Shown in pieces: positions 35,552 to 49,404 of a stretch of DNA of 64,000 nt. Within the stretch, counting starts at the first letter, position 1. The number at the start of each line of letters is the position of its first letter. A model generated the notes under the pieces. That model ran no database searches, had not been told where the DNA came from, and saw only the letters and a list, made by a program, of their open reading frames with translations. The position numbers were made by a program, and so were the translations under genes. This stretch comes from Zavarzinella formosa DSM 19928 (GTDB lineage: Bacteria > Planctomycetota > Planctomycetia > Gemmatales > Gemmataceae), in NCBI RefSeq assembly GCF_000255705.1, contig NZ_JH636441.1:431884-495883 (forward strand), read 5' to 3'.

Positions 35552-36628
35552 TCAGTGCTTCCAGAAGAACAGGCCCCAGATGTCGATGGCGAAAAAGACA
35601 ACGATGATGATTTCCAGCCAGAGCATCCGGCGTTCGTTCACCTCGCTCCGCACCACGCTGTACAAGTCGTCGAGTTTCTCCAGCCGATTCTCCACGCTCG
35701 CCGTCCATTGATCCAAGTGGAATCGTTCGCGGGCGCTCAGGTAGACGCGGGCCAGATACCAGTCGCCCAGAAACTTGGTGATGTGGGAAACCTCATCCGT
35801 GAGTTTCGCAAAGTCGATGCTCAGGCTTCGCAATTGCCGGAGCAGGGCCGAGGTGGCGTTCAACTTGAACCCCGGCCGGCGTTCGACCAAGTGGTACACG
35901 TTCGCAAATTGCCGGTCAAGCGATTGGTCGATGACGCGGAATTCCTCCAGTTGCACGTTGGCCAACTCCAGCACATACAAGATATCGTCGTAGTATCCCG
36001 AAAGATCGACGACGAACGCGGCATCCCAATCCAGCACCGCCAAGTCTGTTTTCTCGAAGGATTGTTGTCGGCGGATAGTCTCGGCAATTTGGGATTCGGC
36101 CAAGAGAGCTGGTTCGGTTTCCGAGAGCAGCCCGGCGACGGCCACGCGGTGTTGCTGAAACCACGCAGGCACATCATTTGGCCCGCCGAGATCAGTGAGG
36201 CAAAATACCGTATACGCCTCGGGTTCTGAAACCGCCGCCGGGCGGACAATCGCCGGGGCGATGTCCCGCACGACTTGCTGACAGATTTCGCCGGCCGCCG
36301 CCCCGAAGTCCCGGCCGTCGCCAAGCAGAGTCCGGTGATAGGGGATTAACTTTTCGACCGCCTCCGCCTCGACCGCCACGCGGAGCAACACGCTCACCAC
36401 GCCGATATCGTAAACGCGGACCTGCACCCGAACCGGTCGGCCGTCGCAGGAGAACATCGTCCCCGGTTCGACGGCAAGAGGTCGATGCAGGGGAATGTCG
36501 CGAGGCGAGGTGTGGTCCCGTCGGATGTCGAGCGGTTCGGGGACTTTGCCGAGGATCTTCCCAATCTTCGGCGGCAACAGTTCGTTGGCCACGTCGAAGG
36601 CAAACAGATAAACCACTTCGCCGGTCAT
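35552..36628 (-). CDS. RMD1/DUF155-like membrane-anchored protein
   Basis: The 358-residue protein starts TGEVVYLFAFDVANELL, an N-terminus resembling the RMD1/DUF155 family. It ends with a helical segment (LDQWTASVENRLEKLDDLYSVV, about 285-310) and one C-terminal membrane helix (LEIIIVVFFAIDIWGLFFW). A tail-like anchor and preceding coiled coil are typical of that family, whose members sit in organellar or bacterial membranes. The function is unknown. Its start is 26 bases after the Uma2 stop, so the two are probably co-transcribed. Confidence 0.6.
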   Translation of the reverse strand: MTGEVVYLFAFDVANELLPPKIGKILGKVPEPLDIRRDHTSPRDIPLHRPLAVEPGTMFSCDGRPVRVQVRVYDIGVVSVLLRVAVEAEAVEKLIPYHRTLLGDGRDFGAAAGEICQQVVRDIAPAIVRPAAVSEPEAYTVFCLTDLGGPNDVPAWFQQHRVAVAGLLSETEPALLAESQIAETIRRQQSFEKTDLAVLDWDAAFVVDLSGYYDDILYVLELANVQLEEFRVIDQSLDRQFANVYHLVERRPGFKLNATSALLRQLRSLSIDFAKLTDEVSHITKFLGDWYLARVYLSARERFHLDQWTASVENRLEKLDDLYSVVRSEVNERRMLWLEIIIVVFFAIDIWGLFFWKH

Positions 36629-36654
36629 GGGGGAGTCTCAAGATGGCCGACCGA

Positions 36655-37473
36655 TCAGACGGTGTCCGGATCAATGCCGAGTTCGCGGAGTTTGGCCGCC
36701 AGCCGTTCTTTTACGACCTTCTCCGACTCGGCCCTTTCGATGGCCATTTCCGCTTCTCTCGCGGCCATTTGCTTTTCCCGCTCGGCCTCTTTGGCTTTCC
36801 GCTCGGCGTCGTCTTTCTGTCCTTCGGCGATTTCAGCCCGGCGACGCAGAGTGTCGGCCCGGCGACGTTGCGATTCTTCCCGAAGGATCGATTTGTCCCG
36901 TTCGGCGAAAATCTCATCCGGCCGGAGCAGGGGGCGACCGTCGTGACCGTCGATCACGATCTCTCCACCCTGAACGTGAAATGTGAAATTCAACAGCGGG
37001 CTTTTGAAACCGCTCATTTGCGGGATCGGCATGAGCCGATCGTTTTCCCGCAACCATCCTTCCATCGTCGCCGGGAATTCCGGCCGGAAGAGGTAATATT
37101 CCAGCGCCCCGTGCCGCTCGTAAAACTGCCGTTTCAGTTCCATTTGCGGTTCGGTGTTGCTCGGCGACCAGACTTCGATCACCACTTGCGGGAAGATGCC
37201 TTCTTCTTCCCATAATTTGTAGCTTCCCCGATGCGTTTTCGGCCGGCCGAAGACCACATACACATCCGGGGCCATGCGGATTTCGGGATGCCCCCGTTCC
37301 GGGTAGATCAGGTGGTCTCCCGCCACGAACACATCCGGCCGGGCGGCGAAATAGGCTTCCGCGTTCCACTTCAGGATGGCGATCCAATCAAACTGGAGGG
37401 TGCTGTCAGACATGGAAAGCCCGTCGTCGTCGGGGTATTCGATATCGGCGTCAATTGGGTTTGCGCTGCTCAT
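36655..37473 (-). CDS. Uma2 family (DUF820) putative endonuclease with C-terminal coiled coil
   Basis: The ATG at 37473 is chosen from GGAACC upstream; a longer frame to 37503 is possible. The 272-residue protein has the Uma2 restriction-endonuclease-like fold: APDVYVVFGRPKTH (near residue 70), VVIEVWSPSN (near 98), and YLFRPE. The metal-binding Asp and Glu of the PD-(D/E)xK type are plausible in APDV and VIEV. From about residue 190 a long Arg/Glu/Ala coiled coil runs almost to the C-terminus (RRADTLRRRAEIAEGQ). Uma2 proteins are numerous in planctomycetes and cyanobacteria, and their substrate is unknown. A stable mobile-DNA role is not shown. Confidence 0.88.
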   Translation of the reverse strand: MSSANPIDADIEYPDDDGLSMSDSTLQFDWIAILKWNAEAYFAARPDVFVAGDHLIYPERGHPEIRMAPDVYVVFGRPKTHRGSYKLWEEEGIFPQVVIEVWSPSNTEPQMELKRQFYERHGALEYYLFRPEFPATMEGWLRENDRLMPIPQMSGFKSPLLNFTFHVQGGEIVIDGHDGRPLLRPDEIFAERDKSILREESQRRRADTLRRRAEIAEGQKDDAERKAKEAEREKQMAAREAEMAIERAESEKVVKERLAAKLRELGIDPDTV

Positions 37474-37540
37474 CGGATGGGTTCCGTCAGGCGGTCTCTT
37501 CATTAGTATCCCAGATCCCCGGCGGACCGAGAAGTGAAAT

Positions 37541-38686
37541 TCACCGGAAGATCATCCACAATACCAGCGACAGGACCAGTGCGGCGGCGAGGGCGATCCC
37601 GCCGAAAAAGACCAGTCGGCGGCCGGTCTTTTTCGCCGATGGTTTCGCCGGGGCGATGGCCGGCAATTGTTCCCGGCCCTCCAGCAATTCGATGAGGTTC
37701 GCGGCCGTCGGCGGGCGGTCGTCGGGATTTTTGGCGAGCAGGGCCATGATGATGGCGGCCAGGTTTCCGTCGAGTTTTGTCGGTGTTGGGGGCGAGTATT
37801 TGACCACATCCTTGAGCAGCACCATCGTGTTGGCGCCGCGAAAGGGTCGCACGCCAGTCGCGGCTTCGTATAACACCGCGCCGAGGCTGAACAGATCGCA
37901 GCGATGATTGACAACGCCCCCGACCGCCTGTTCGGGGGCCATGAAGGCCGGGGTGCCCAGCACTTCGGCCGAGCCGGTGAGTTTCTCACCGGAGGTCTTC
38001 AACCGCACCAGCCCGAAATCAAGGATCACGACCCGGCCCGTTTCGGCTTCGATCCAGATGTTGCCCGGCTTGATGTCCCGGTGGATCAACTCTCGGGCGT
38101 GGGCGGCCGCCAGCCCGGAGGCGAGGGCGAGGCCGATGCGCCGGACCTCGGCCGAAGGAAGTTTCCCCCCGGACTTGATCCGGGCATCCAGCGACTCGCC
38201 ACGCAGCATTTCCATCACGATGTACGGGCTGGATTTGAATTGCCCGACCGACAGGACCGTCACGATATTCGGATGTCGAAATCCGGTCAGTGACTTCGCC
38301 TCCTGAAGAAACCGCACTCTGGCGATGACATCCCCGGCAACCGCCGGGTGCATCATTTTGACCGCGACTTCTCCGCGAAATTGATGGCTGGTCGCCCGGT
38401 AAACAACGCCCATTCCACCGTCGCCCAGTTTTCCGAGCAGGCGATACCTGTCGATCTCGGTTCCTGGCGGCAACACCTCCGCAGCCGACTTGACGGAGAC
38501 TTCCGCCGCCGGCCCCGGCGGCGGCATCATGGATTGAAAGTTTCGCAGAATGTTGATTTGCCGGGTCAGTTCCGCGAGCAATTCGGGATGGTCGCGGCAA
38601 AGTTCGCCGGGCGAAATCTCGCCGCCGGTCTCGGTGGTTTGCTGCCAGTTGTCCAGCAGGAGGGCAAGTTGTTCGTCGGGCGTCAT
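37541..38686 (-). CDS. Ser/Thr protein kinase with single C-terminal membrane helix
   Basis: The 381-residue kinase starts with a planctomycete-type leader (ISPGELCRDHPELLAELTRQI). The catalytic core (about 80-345) has the Gly loop GKLGDGGMG, Lys109 (AVKM), HRDIKPGN with catalytic Asp203, DFG with Asp222, and an APE in FMAPEQ. A membrane helix at about 358-380 ends the protein with almost nothing outside, so it has no extracytoplasmic sensor. It follows the ECF sigma gene by 16 bases. Sigma-kinase pairs like this are typical of planctomycetes (ECF groups linked to kinases), where phosphorylation is thought to control the sigma factor. Confidence 0.93.
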   Translation of the reverse strand: MTPDEQLALLLDNWQQTTETGGEISPGELCRDHPELLAELTRQINILRNFQSMMPPPGPAAEVSVKSAAEVLPPGTEIDRYRLLGKLGDGGMGVVYRATSHQFRGEVAVKMMHPAVAGDVIARVRFLQEAKSLTGFRHPNIVTVLSVGQFKSSPYIVMEMLRGESLDARIKSGGKLPSAEVRRIGLALASGLAAAHARELIHRDIKPGNIWIEAETGRVVILDFGLVRLKTSGEKLTGSAEVLGTPAFMAPEQAVGGVVNHRCDLFSLGAVLYEAATGVRPFRGANTMVLLKDVVKYSPPTPTKLDGNLAAIIMALLAKNPDDRPPTAANLIELLEGREQLPAIAPAKPSAKKTGRRLVFFGGIALAAALVLSLVLWMIFR

Positions 38687-38702
38687 GGAAAATCGGCGAC
38701 GT

Positions 38703-39326
38703 TCAGGGAGTGGGAAGAGTGTCGCCGCCGATGGCGGCTTGCAACTTCAGGCACGCCTCTGCCCACCATCGTCGCACCTGCCGGTCGGTGACGGCGAGCA
38801 ATTCGGCAATCTGAACTTGCGTCCAGCCATGATAGAACGTGAGGCCGAAGACTTCCCGCAGATGGACCGGAAGTTTCTCGACGGCGACTTGAACATCATG
38901 CCAGCGGTCCAGTTCCTCCGGGGTAATCAGGTTCCGGTCGGCCGGGTTTCGATCATTTTCCTGGGAACTGTCGTCGTTCGGGAGCGAACCCGTGTTCCCT
39001 TCGGTCACGGCTCGTTTGCGATGCCGCCGGGCGAGGTCGAGGAGTTCCCGTCGAAGCTGTTCGGTCGCCAGTGCGTAAAACTCCCGGACGCTATTCGGGG
39101 TCACTTTCTCCAAGGCTCGGGTCAGGCGGATGAGGGCGTTTTGGAGCACGTCCCCGGTTTGCTCGCGGGACTTCACCGCCGGAAAATTGTTTAACATCTT
39201 GCTGGCGATGCGTTCCAACCGGTCGGCCGTCCGGCGGATCAGATCATCCATCGCCCGGATGTCCCCCTCTTGGTGGCGGGCCACCATCGCATGAAGGCTC
39301 CGGGTCTTCAACTCATCAACGGACAT
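38703..39326 (-). CDS. ECF-type RNA polymerase sigma factor
   Basis: The ATG at 39326 is chosen because GGGAG lies 8 bases upstream and because the rpoC terminator (39358-39402) lies inside the longer frame. The 207-residue protein has a sigma region 2 (AMDDLIRRTADRLERIASKML to QNALIRLTRAL) and region 4 (LPVHLREVFGLTFYHGWTQVQIAELLAVTDRQVRRWW helix-turn-helix). It lacks an obvious anti-sigma gene; the adjacent Ser/Thr kinase is the likely partner. It forms a separate transcription unit after rpoC, with its target promoters unknown. Confidence 0.9.
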   Translation of the reverse strand: MSVDELKTRSLHAMVARHQEGDIRAMDDLIRRTADRLERIASKMLNNFPAVKSREQTGDVLQNALIRLTRALEKVTPNSVREFYALATEQLRRELLDLARRHRKRAVTEGNTGSLPNDDSSQENDRNPADRNLITPEELDRWHDVQVAVEKLPVHLREVFGLTFYHGWTQVQIAELLAVTDRQVRRWWAEACLKLQAAIGGDTLPTP

Positions 39327-39357
39327 ACGATTGCTCCCGTCGGGTCGGCGGGCCATC

Positions 39358-39402
39358 AAAAAAGCCCCGGACGTTTCATCCGATGATGAATCATTCCGGG
39401 GC
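39358..39402 (-). terminator. Intrinsic terminator of the rpoBC operon
   Basis: On the minus strand GCCCCGGA (39395-39402) pairs with TCCGGGGC (39364-39371), followed by six T. It is 29 bases after the rpoC stop and inside the long open frame of the sigma gene, which argues that the sigma gene starts further down. Confidence 0.9.
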
Positions 39403-39431
39403 AATGTCGTCACGTCAGTATAGTCGGAAAA

Positions 39432-42400
39432 TCACGCTTCGGACGAGGCCAGCAGATCCGGCGTGGCTTCTTCGTCTTCGTCGGCATCATTGTAGCTCGG
39501 GGCGTTGATCCGCACTTCGGCATCTTGGTGCATCTTGAAGCCCGTTCCGGCGGGGACAAGGTGACCGAGGATGACGTTTTCCTTCAAGCCCACCAGATAG
39601 TCGGCCTTGCCGGCGAGGGCGGCTTCCGTGAGAACCTTCGTGGTTTCCTGGAAGGACGCCGCGCTGATGAAGCTTTCGGATTGCACGGCCGCCTTGGTGA
39701 TCCCGAGCAGCACCACTTCCATTGTGGCTGGCTTCGGGGTTTCCCAAGTCGGCTTCTTGCCCCCTTCGGCCTCGATCCGGGCGCATTCGTCGTCGTAGGC
39801 GTCCCGGCTGACGATCTTGCCGTGTTCGAACGGCGAATCGCCCTTGCCCTTGATCTTCACACATTCGTTCATCAGGCGGTCATTCACCTTCATGAACTCG
39901 AACTTGTCCATCACCGAGCCGGGCAGCAGGTTCGTGTCGCCCATTTCAATGATCTTCACTTTGCGGAGCATCTGCGAAACGATGATCTCGATGTGCTTGT
40001 CATCGATTTCCACCCGCTGGCTGCGATACACCTGTTGCACTTCGTGGACGAGGTAATCCTGAAGAGCCTCGGCCCCGGAGATGCGGAGAATGTCGTGCGG
40101 AACCAACGGTCCCTGAACGAGCGGGTCGCCGGACTTCACGTATTCGCCGGTTTGCACGTTCAATTGCTTGCCGTGCGGAACCTGATGCTCCATCTCGTCG
40201 CCAACCGGGCGGCCCTTTTCGTCCTCGGGTTGAACCCAGATGACGCGCTTGCCACGCTTCTTGTCCCCGATGCGAACCTTCCCGCCGACGTCGGCCATCA
40301 CGGCCGGGTCGCGAGGACGGCGAGCTTCAAAGATTTCCGTCACGCGGGGCAAACCACCGACGATGTCCTGGTTGGCGCTTTGTTCCTTCGGCGTCTTGGC
40401 CAGAATCGTCCCGGCGGAGACTTCTTCGCCGTTCTTCACTTCGAGGTAAGCCCGTTCCGGGATGTAGTAAGCCTGAACGATGTTCCCCCGGCCGTCTTCA
40501 ATCACGATCTGCGGGTGAAGATCACCCTTGTGTTCCATGATGATGAAGCGTTCGGTGCCGCTGGAGTCCTTTTCCTTCCGGAAGGTTTCATTTTCCTTCA
40601 GGTCTTCGAACCGCACCTTGCCGCCGGTTTCGGTGATGATCGGCGTCATGTGCGGATCCCATCGGCACAGGATGGTGTTCGGGCCGACTTCCTGGCCGTC
40701 CTTCACCAGCAGTTCCGAGCCGTTGGGAACCGGCAACCGTTCGATCGGCGGTTGGTTCTTGTCCTTGAAGATCAGGATTTCGCCGGTCTTCGTCAGGGCC
40801 AGCGTGGATCGGACGATGTTGCCGGCCGGATCTTTCACTTCGCGGGCCACGGGGTTGATCCGCTCGAACACCACGATCCCGCCCTTGCGGGACTTGCGAT
40901 CACTGTCGGCGGTGCTCCCCTTGGCCACCCCGCCGATGTGGAATGTCCGCATCGTCAACTGCGTGCCCGGCTCGCCGATGGATTGGGCGGCGATGATCCC
41001 GACGGCCATGCCTTCTTCCACCAACGCCCCGGTGGCGAGGTCCATCCCGTAGCACAACCGGCAAACGCCCAGCGAGGCCTGACAGTTCATCGGGCTGCGG
41101 ACGCTGATCTTGTCAATGCCCCGCTTGTCCAGTTCCTTGGCGATGTGCGGAGTGATCATCTCGTTTTCGGCGACGATGAACTGATCCGTCACCGGGTCAA
41201 GAATCTCGTTCCGGCTCACGCGGCCTCGAATGGCGTCGGAGAGGGGACGGTCAATTTCGTCCCCCTTGTACATGATTCCCTTGCTCATCCCTTGGGTCGT
41301 GCCGCAGTCGTGCATCGTGATGACGACGTTTTGGGCCACGTCGGCCAGTTTACGGGTCAGGTAACCCGAGTCGGCCGTCTTCAACGCCGTGTCGGCCAGA
41401 CCCTTTCGGGCGCCGTGCGTGCTGGAGAAGTATTCCAGCACGTTCAGCCCTTCGCGGAAGTTCGACTTGATCGGCGTCTCGATGATTTCACCGGACGGCT
41501 TGGCCATCAAACCGCGAAGACCGGCCAACTGACGAATCTGTTCGACGCCGCCGCGGGCGCCGGAGTTCGCCATGAGGAAAATCGGGTTCAGGTACGGCAC
41601 TTCCTTGCCGGTCGTCTGATCCTTGCGGCGGTCGGTCTTCAGCGATTCCATCAGGCTCGCGGTGATCTTTTCGCGAGCGTCGCCCCATTGTTCGAGCGTC
41701 TTGTTGTACCGTTCCTGTTCGGTGATCGTCCCCCGCTCGAAGTTGCGGCGGATCTTCTCGACTTCCTTATCCTTGTCCTTGAGGATCGCTTCCTTGACCG
41801 CCGGGGTGCGGAGGTCGGAGGAGGCAAAGGACAGGCCGGACCGGGTCGATTCGCGGAAGCCGGTTTCCTTCATCCGGTCGAGCAGGTCGATACACTGTCG
41901 GCGGCCGAGAATCTGGTACGTGTCTGCGATGATGCGGGACAGGTTCTTGCTGGACAGCGCCAGGTCGTAGAACGGCATCTTGGGTTCAAGAATGTCGTTG
42001 AACACCACGCGGCCGACGGTGGTGATGACCAGTCCGCCCGGCTTGCGCGGAAGTTCTTCGACGGCCGTTCCCTTGGCGGTCTTGATTTCCGAGATGAACT
42101 TCTTTTCCATCGGCAACCGGACACGGACGCGGGCGTGGACGCCCAGCTTCCCGAATTGGAAGGCCGTGAACACTTCGCTCGGGCTGTGGAAGGTCATGCC
42201 GTCGCCGGCCTCGACCTTTTCGCCTTCTTCGCCGCGGCTGGCGGTGAGGTAGTAGCAACCCATCACGATGTCCTGCGAAGGCGTGATGATCGGGTTGCCG
42301 TTCGCCGGGCTGAAGATGTTGTTGGTGGACATCATCAGCACGTGGGCTTCGACCTGCGCCTCGATCGAGAGCGGCAGGTGGACGGCCATTTGGTCACCGT

Positions 42401-43832
42401 CGAAGTCCGCGTTGAACCCCTTACAGACGAGGGGGTGAATGCGGATGGCGTTCCCTTCGATGAGGACCGGCTCGAACGCCTGAATCCCCATGCGGTGCAG
42501 CGTCGGGGCGCGATTCAAAAGCACCGGGTGGGACTTGGTCACTTCGGCCAGGATATCCCACACGTTGTCGTCTTTGCGCTCCAGCATCTTCTTCGCGGAC
42601 TTGATCGTGTCCGCCAAGCCGAGTTCCTTCAGCCGACGAATGATGAACGGCTGGAAGAGTTCCAGGGCGATCTTCTTCGGCAGACCGCACTGGTGCAGCT
42701 TGAGTTCCGGGCCGACGACGATCACGGAGCGGGCCGAGTAGTCCACCCGCTTGCCAAGGAGGTTTTCACGGAAGCGGCCTTGCTTCCCCTTGATCATGTC
42801 CGTGAGGGACTTGAGGGGCCGGTTGCTGGAACCCAGCACGGGCCGCTTACAGCGGTTGTTGTCAAACAACGCATCCACGGACTGTTGCAGCATCCGCTTT
42901 TCGTTGCGGATGATGACTTCCGGGGCGTTCAAATCGACCAGCTTCTTCAACCGGTTGTTCCGGTTGATGATCCGGCGGTACAGGTCGTTCAAGTCCGACG
43001 TGGCGAAGTTGCCGCTGTCGAGCAGCACGAGCGGCCGGAGATCCGGCGGGATGACCGGGATGCACTCCAGAATCATCCATTCGCACTTATTGCTCGAATC
43101 TCGCAGGCTTTCGATGATCTTGAGCCGCTTGACGAAGTCGCGGAGCTTCTGCTTGCTGGACTTGTCCTTGAGGTTTTCCTTTTCGAGCAGATCGCGCAGC
43201 CGGACCGATTCTTCGACGAGGTTGAGCTTTTCCAAAAGCTTCTTGACGGCTTCGGCACCCATGTCGGCCTCGAAGCTGCCCGCGCCGTATTCCTCGACAG
43301 CCTGACGATATTGCTCTTCGGTGAGCATCTGCCGTTCCTTGAGCTTCGTCTGACCGGGATCGATCACGACGTAGTCTTGGAAGTAGACAACCTTTTCGAG
43401 CGAGCTGGTCTTCATGTCCAGCAGCGTGCCGAGGCGGCTGGGCATCGCCTTGAAGAACCAAATGTGGACGACCGGGGCGGCCAGTTCGATGTGCCCCATG
43501 CGCTTGCGGCGGACGCGGCTGTGCGTCACCTTCACGCCGCAACGGTCGCAGATCATCCCCTTGTATTTCATGCCGCGGTATTTGCCGCAGGCGCATTCCC
43601 AGTCCTTTTCCGGCCCGAAGATCTTTTCGCAGAACAGACCGTCTTTTTCCGGACGGTAGGTCCGATAGTTGATCGTTTCCGGCTTCTTGACCTCACCGAA
43701 CGACCAGCTTCGGATATCCTTCGGGGCCGCGAGACTGATGCGGACCGCGCCGTAATCGTTGATGCGGTCGTAGCTCGTGGTTTCGCCGGCGTTCGCGGCC
43801 GCGTTCGGAGGAATCGCTGTGTTCGCGCTCAT
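39432..43832 (-). CDS. rpoC: RNA polymerase subunit beta'
   Basis: The 1466-residue subunit has the N-terminal zinc site (CACG near residue 60 and CDRCG), the clamp, the active-site NADFDGD (three Asp that bind catalytic Mg), the bridge helix region and the C-terminal Zn-type Cys cluster ([13 protein letters not shown]). It is separate from rpoB, not fused. AAAGG precedes the ATG. It is transcribed after rpoB, with a 136-base gap that holds a perfect hairpin, and is closed by an intrinsic terminator. Length is somewhat above the E. coli 1407 residues, with family-typical insertions. Confidence 0.98.
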   Translation of the reverse strand: MSANTAIPPNAAANAGETTSYDRINDYGAVRISLAAPKDIRSWSFGEVKKPETINYRTYRPEKDGLFCEKIFGPEKDWECACGKYRGMKYKGMICDRCGVKVTHSRVRRKRMGHIELAAPVVHIWFFKAMPSRLGTLLDMKTSSLEKVVYFQDYVVIDPGQTKLKERQMLTEEQYRQAVEEYGAGSFEADMGAEAVKKLLEKLNLVEESVRLRDLLEKENLKDKSSKQKLRDFVKRLKIIESLRDSSNKCEWMILECIPVIPPDLRPLVLLDSGNFATSDLNDLYRRIINRNNRLKKLVDLNAPEVIIRNEKRMLQQSVDALFDNNRCKRPVLGSSNRPLKSLTDMIKGKQGRFRENLLGKRVDYSARSVIVVGPELKLHQCGLPKKIALELFQPFIIRRLKELGLADTIKSAKKMLERKDDNVWDILAEVTKSHPVLLNRAPTLHRMGIQAFEPVLIEGNAIRIHPLVCKGFNADFDGDQMAVHLPLSIEAQVEAHVLMMSTNNIFSPANGNPIITPSQDIVMGCYYLTASRGEEGEKVEAGDGMTFHSPSEVFTAFQFGKLGVHARVRVRLPMEKKFISEIKTAKGTAVEELPRKPGGLVITTVGRVVFNDILEPKMPFYDLALSSKNLSRIIADTYQILGRRQCIDLLDRMKETGFRESTRSGLSFASSDLRTPAVKEAILKDKDKEVEKIRRNFERGTITEQERYNKTLEQWGDAREKITASLMESLKTDRRKDQTTGKEVPYLNPIFLMANSGARGGVEQIRQLAGLRGLMAKPSGEIIETPIKSNFREGLNVLEYFSSTHGARKGLADTALKTADSGYLTRKLADVAQNVVITMHDCGTTQGMSKGIMYKGDEIDRPLSDAIRGRVSRNEILDPVTDQFIVAENEMITPHIAKELDKRGIDKISVRSPMNCQASLGVCRLCYGMDLATGALVEEGMAVGIIAAQSIGEPGTQLTMRTFHIGGVAKGSTADSDRKSRKGGIVVFERINPVAREVKDPAGNIVRSTLALTKTGEILIFKDKNQPPIERLPVPNGSELLVKDGQEVGPNTILCRWDPHMTPIITETGGKVRFEDLKENETFRKEKDSSGTERFIIMEHKGDLHPQIVIEDGRGNIVQAYYIPERAYLEVKNGEEVSAGTILAKTPKEQSANQDIVGGLPRVTEIFEARRPRDPAVMADVGGKVRIGDKKRGKRVIWVQPEDEKGRPVGDEMEHQVPHGKQLNVQTGEYVKSGDPLVQGPLVPHDILRISGAEALQDYLVHEVQQVYRSQRVEIDDKHIEIIVSQMLRKVKIIEMGDTNLLPGSVMDKFEFMKVNDRLMNECVKIKGKGDSPFEHGKIVSRDAYDDECARIEAEGGKKPTWETPKPATMEVVLLGITKAAVQSESFISAASFQETTKVLTEAALAGKADYLVGLKENVILGHLVPAGTGFKMHQDAEVRINAPSYNDADEDEEATPDLLASSEA

Positions 43833-43924
43833 ATCTGAAACCTTTCGGTGGACATGTACCCTTGAGAAAAACCCCGACCCCGCATCACGTCTTCAAATCG
43901 TCCATCCGCAATGTGCAATCGGTC

Positions 43925-43960
43925 CGGCAAACCGAACACCGTCGGGTGTTCGGTTTGCCG
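43925..43960 (-). promoter_or_regulatory. Perfect 16-base-pair hairpin between rpoB and rpoC
   Basis: Arms 43925-43940 and 43945-43960 are perfect inverse complements around GTCG. No T-run follows on the minus strand, so it is not a simple terminator. It starts a few bases after the rpoB stop and could be an RNA processing or pausing signal. Confidence 0.7.
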
Positions 43961-43968
43961 ATCCCCCG

Positions 43969-47730
<3,762 letters not shown>

Positions 47731-48239
47731 GGCGGAAGTCCTCCCTCGACAAGGGACACGGATGCACGGGCCGTTTCCACAACGGACCTTGCGTCAACGA
47801 GTCGGTTCGATTATGAGAGATAGAAGGTTTTGAAAGTCACGCAGGACGGCGTTTGGAAAACCAAGTCATCCACAGGGTTGTTCCCTCGGACATGTCGGTC
47901 CTCCGCTTTGAGTTTGGTCGTCGATGTCGGGCGTGAGAATTGCAAACACGGATTGCGCATTGTCACCACGGCGGCATTGGAAGGTGGACGACGCTAATTG
48001 ATTCCGGGCGGGCCGGAACCCACGCCATTCTTCATGAACATCAGTTCACCAATTGGAGACCAGCGTTTCCAATCGGATTCAAACATCCGCGAAGTCGTGC
48101 GTAAAAGACATCGTACCCGGAACCATCGACAACGTCGATAGGCCGGGCCGAAAATATTTTCACTTTTTATTGGCGATGAGGAAAAAGGTTGATCCCGAAC
48201 CAAAATCCGTGATCAACAATCGTCAAATCGCGGTCAAAC
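47731..48239. other. Long rplL-rpoB intergenic region (509 bases)
   Basis: No gene is supported here; a frame of 69 residues on the minus strand has no ribosome site. The gap sits where many bacteria have an rplL-rpoB attenuator or promoter. Small hairpins occur (for example ATCGAC/GTCGAT at 48125-48139), but no clear promoter boxes are recognised. Confidence 0.5.
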
Positions 48240-48650
48240 TCAGACGCCCTTGATCGCCACCTTGGCACCGGCGTCTTCGAGGGACTTCTTGATCTTTTCG
48301 GCCGTGGCCTTGTCAACGCTTTCCTTGAGAGGCTTCGGAGCCCCTTCGACGGTCGCCTTGGCTTCGGCGAGACCCTGGCCGGTGATTTCCCGGACGACCT
48401 TGATGATGCCGATCTTCTTGGCGGCGTCGAAGCCGGCTTCGAGGATGACATTGAATTCGGTCGATTCAGCCTTCTTCTCGGGCTCAACGGCCGGGCCAGC
48501 TTGCATCACCACACCACCGCCACCGGCGGCGGGTTCGATCTTGTATTCTTGCTTGAGGTATTCCTTCAAGGCAACGGCCTGAATGATGGTCAGGTGAGCG
48601 ATCTTGTCGCCGAGTTCCTTGACTTCCGGGGCCAACGCTGCGTCACTCAT
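48240..48650 (-). CDS. rplL: 50S ribosomal protein L7/L12
   Basis: The 136-residue stalk protein has the N-terminal dimer helix, an Ala/Gly hinge near residue 40, and the C-terminal factor-binding domain ([41 protein letters not shown]). It recruits translation factors to the ribosome stalk. It follows rplJ after a hairpin with a T-run and precedes rpoB after a long gap. Confidence 0.97.
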   Translation of the reverse strand: MSDAALAPEVKELGDKIAHLTIIQAVALKEYLKQEYKIEPAAGGGGVVMQAGPAVEPEKKAESTEFNVILEAGFDAAKKIGIIKVVREITGQGLAEAKATVEGAPKPLKESVDKATAEKIKKSLEDAGAKVAIKGV

Positions 48651-48723
48651 CGTATTTCCTCGTGTACGTGGTCAACAAATCAAAAGCCGCTGAAGCGGGC
48701 GGCACAAACGTAATAGCCTGTTC

Positions 48724-48755
48724 AAAAAGAGGCGACTCGACACAAACGAGCCGCC
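48724..48755 (-). terminator. Attenuator-like hairpin between rplJ and rplL
   Basis: On the minus strand GGCGGCTCG (48747-48755) pairs with CGAGTCGCC (48731-48739, one G-U), followed by CTTTTT-like T5. It lies just after the rplJ stop. L12 is needed in several copies per L10, so a terminator here would be surprising unless leaky. Confidence 0.6.
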
Positions 48756-48768
48756 ATCGTGGTTTCAT

Positions 48769-49353
48769 TTAAGCCGTGGCGGGGGCCGCCGGGGCTTCGG
48801 CCGCCGCTGCCGGGGCGGCTTCTTCTTCCTTGCGATCCGCAAGGGTCTTGATCTGGCTGGCCACTTGCGAAGCCGGTCCGGTCAGGGCGCCCGCGATCGA
48901 GGAGGCCGGCCCGAGGATCATGCCGATGATCTCGCCGATGGCTTCGAGCCGGGTCGGCATCTTCATCGCCAAGTCCATCGACACGGCCTGCCCGTCGGCG
49001 ACCGCCGTCTTGACGACCAGCTTTTCCTTGGACTTCGGATCTTTCTTCTCGATCTCCTTGATGAGGCCGTCCACGGCCTTGGAGAGTTCCTTGATCGAGT
49101 CGGCGCCCCAAGCCACGAGGGTTGTGCCGGTCCAGTTCTTGGCGTCGATCTTGACGCCTTGGGCCTCGAAAATCTTCCGGGTCAGCGTGTTCTTGACCAT
49201 TTTCACGGTGATCTTCTTGTCCCGCAGGTTTTTGCGGAAATTGAAGTCCAGCGTGGAATCGACTTTCGTGGGGGTGATCAGAATCAGATCCCGGACGCCC
49301 TTGAAGGTTTTCTCCAAGGCCGCGTATTCCATCGACTTGACAATTTTGCTCAT
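48769..49353 (-). CDS. rplJ: 50S ribosomal protein L10
   Basis: The 194-residue stalk base protein has the N-terminal rRNA-binding domain (LEKTFKGVRDLILITPTKV, KMVKNTLTRKIFEAQGV) and a C-terminal L12-binding helix (PASQVASQIKTLADRKEEEA). The tail is an Ala/Glu-rich stretch. In many bacteria L10-L12 autoregulates its operon; the leader here was not resolved. Confidence 0.95.
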   Translation of the reverse strand: MSKIVKSMEYAALEKTFKGVRDLILITPTKVDSTLDFNFRKNLRDKKITVKMVKNTLTRKIFEAQGVKIDAKNWTGTTLVAWGADSIKELSKAVDGLIKEIEKKDPKSKEKLVVKTAVADGQAVSMDLAMKMPTRLEAIGEIIGMILGPASSIAGALTGPASQVASQIKTLADRKEEEAAPAAAAEAPAAPATA

Positions 49354-49404
49354 GGGTATTCTCTCCCGCGTCCGCCCCTTACGGGGGGATCATGCGGCCT
49401 CTGG

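Noticed and set aside
39327..39413. Upstream start of the sigma factor at 39413
   Set aside because: This part contains the rpoC terminator and no family sequence; the ATG at 39326 has the ribosome site.
39525..43838. 1437-residue plus-strand frame opposite rpoC
   Set aside because: Long only because rpoC rarely uses codons whose complement is a stop; the rpoC frame is certain.
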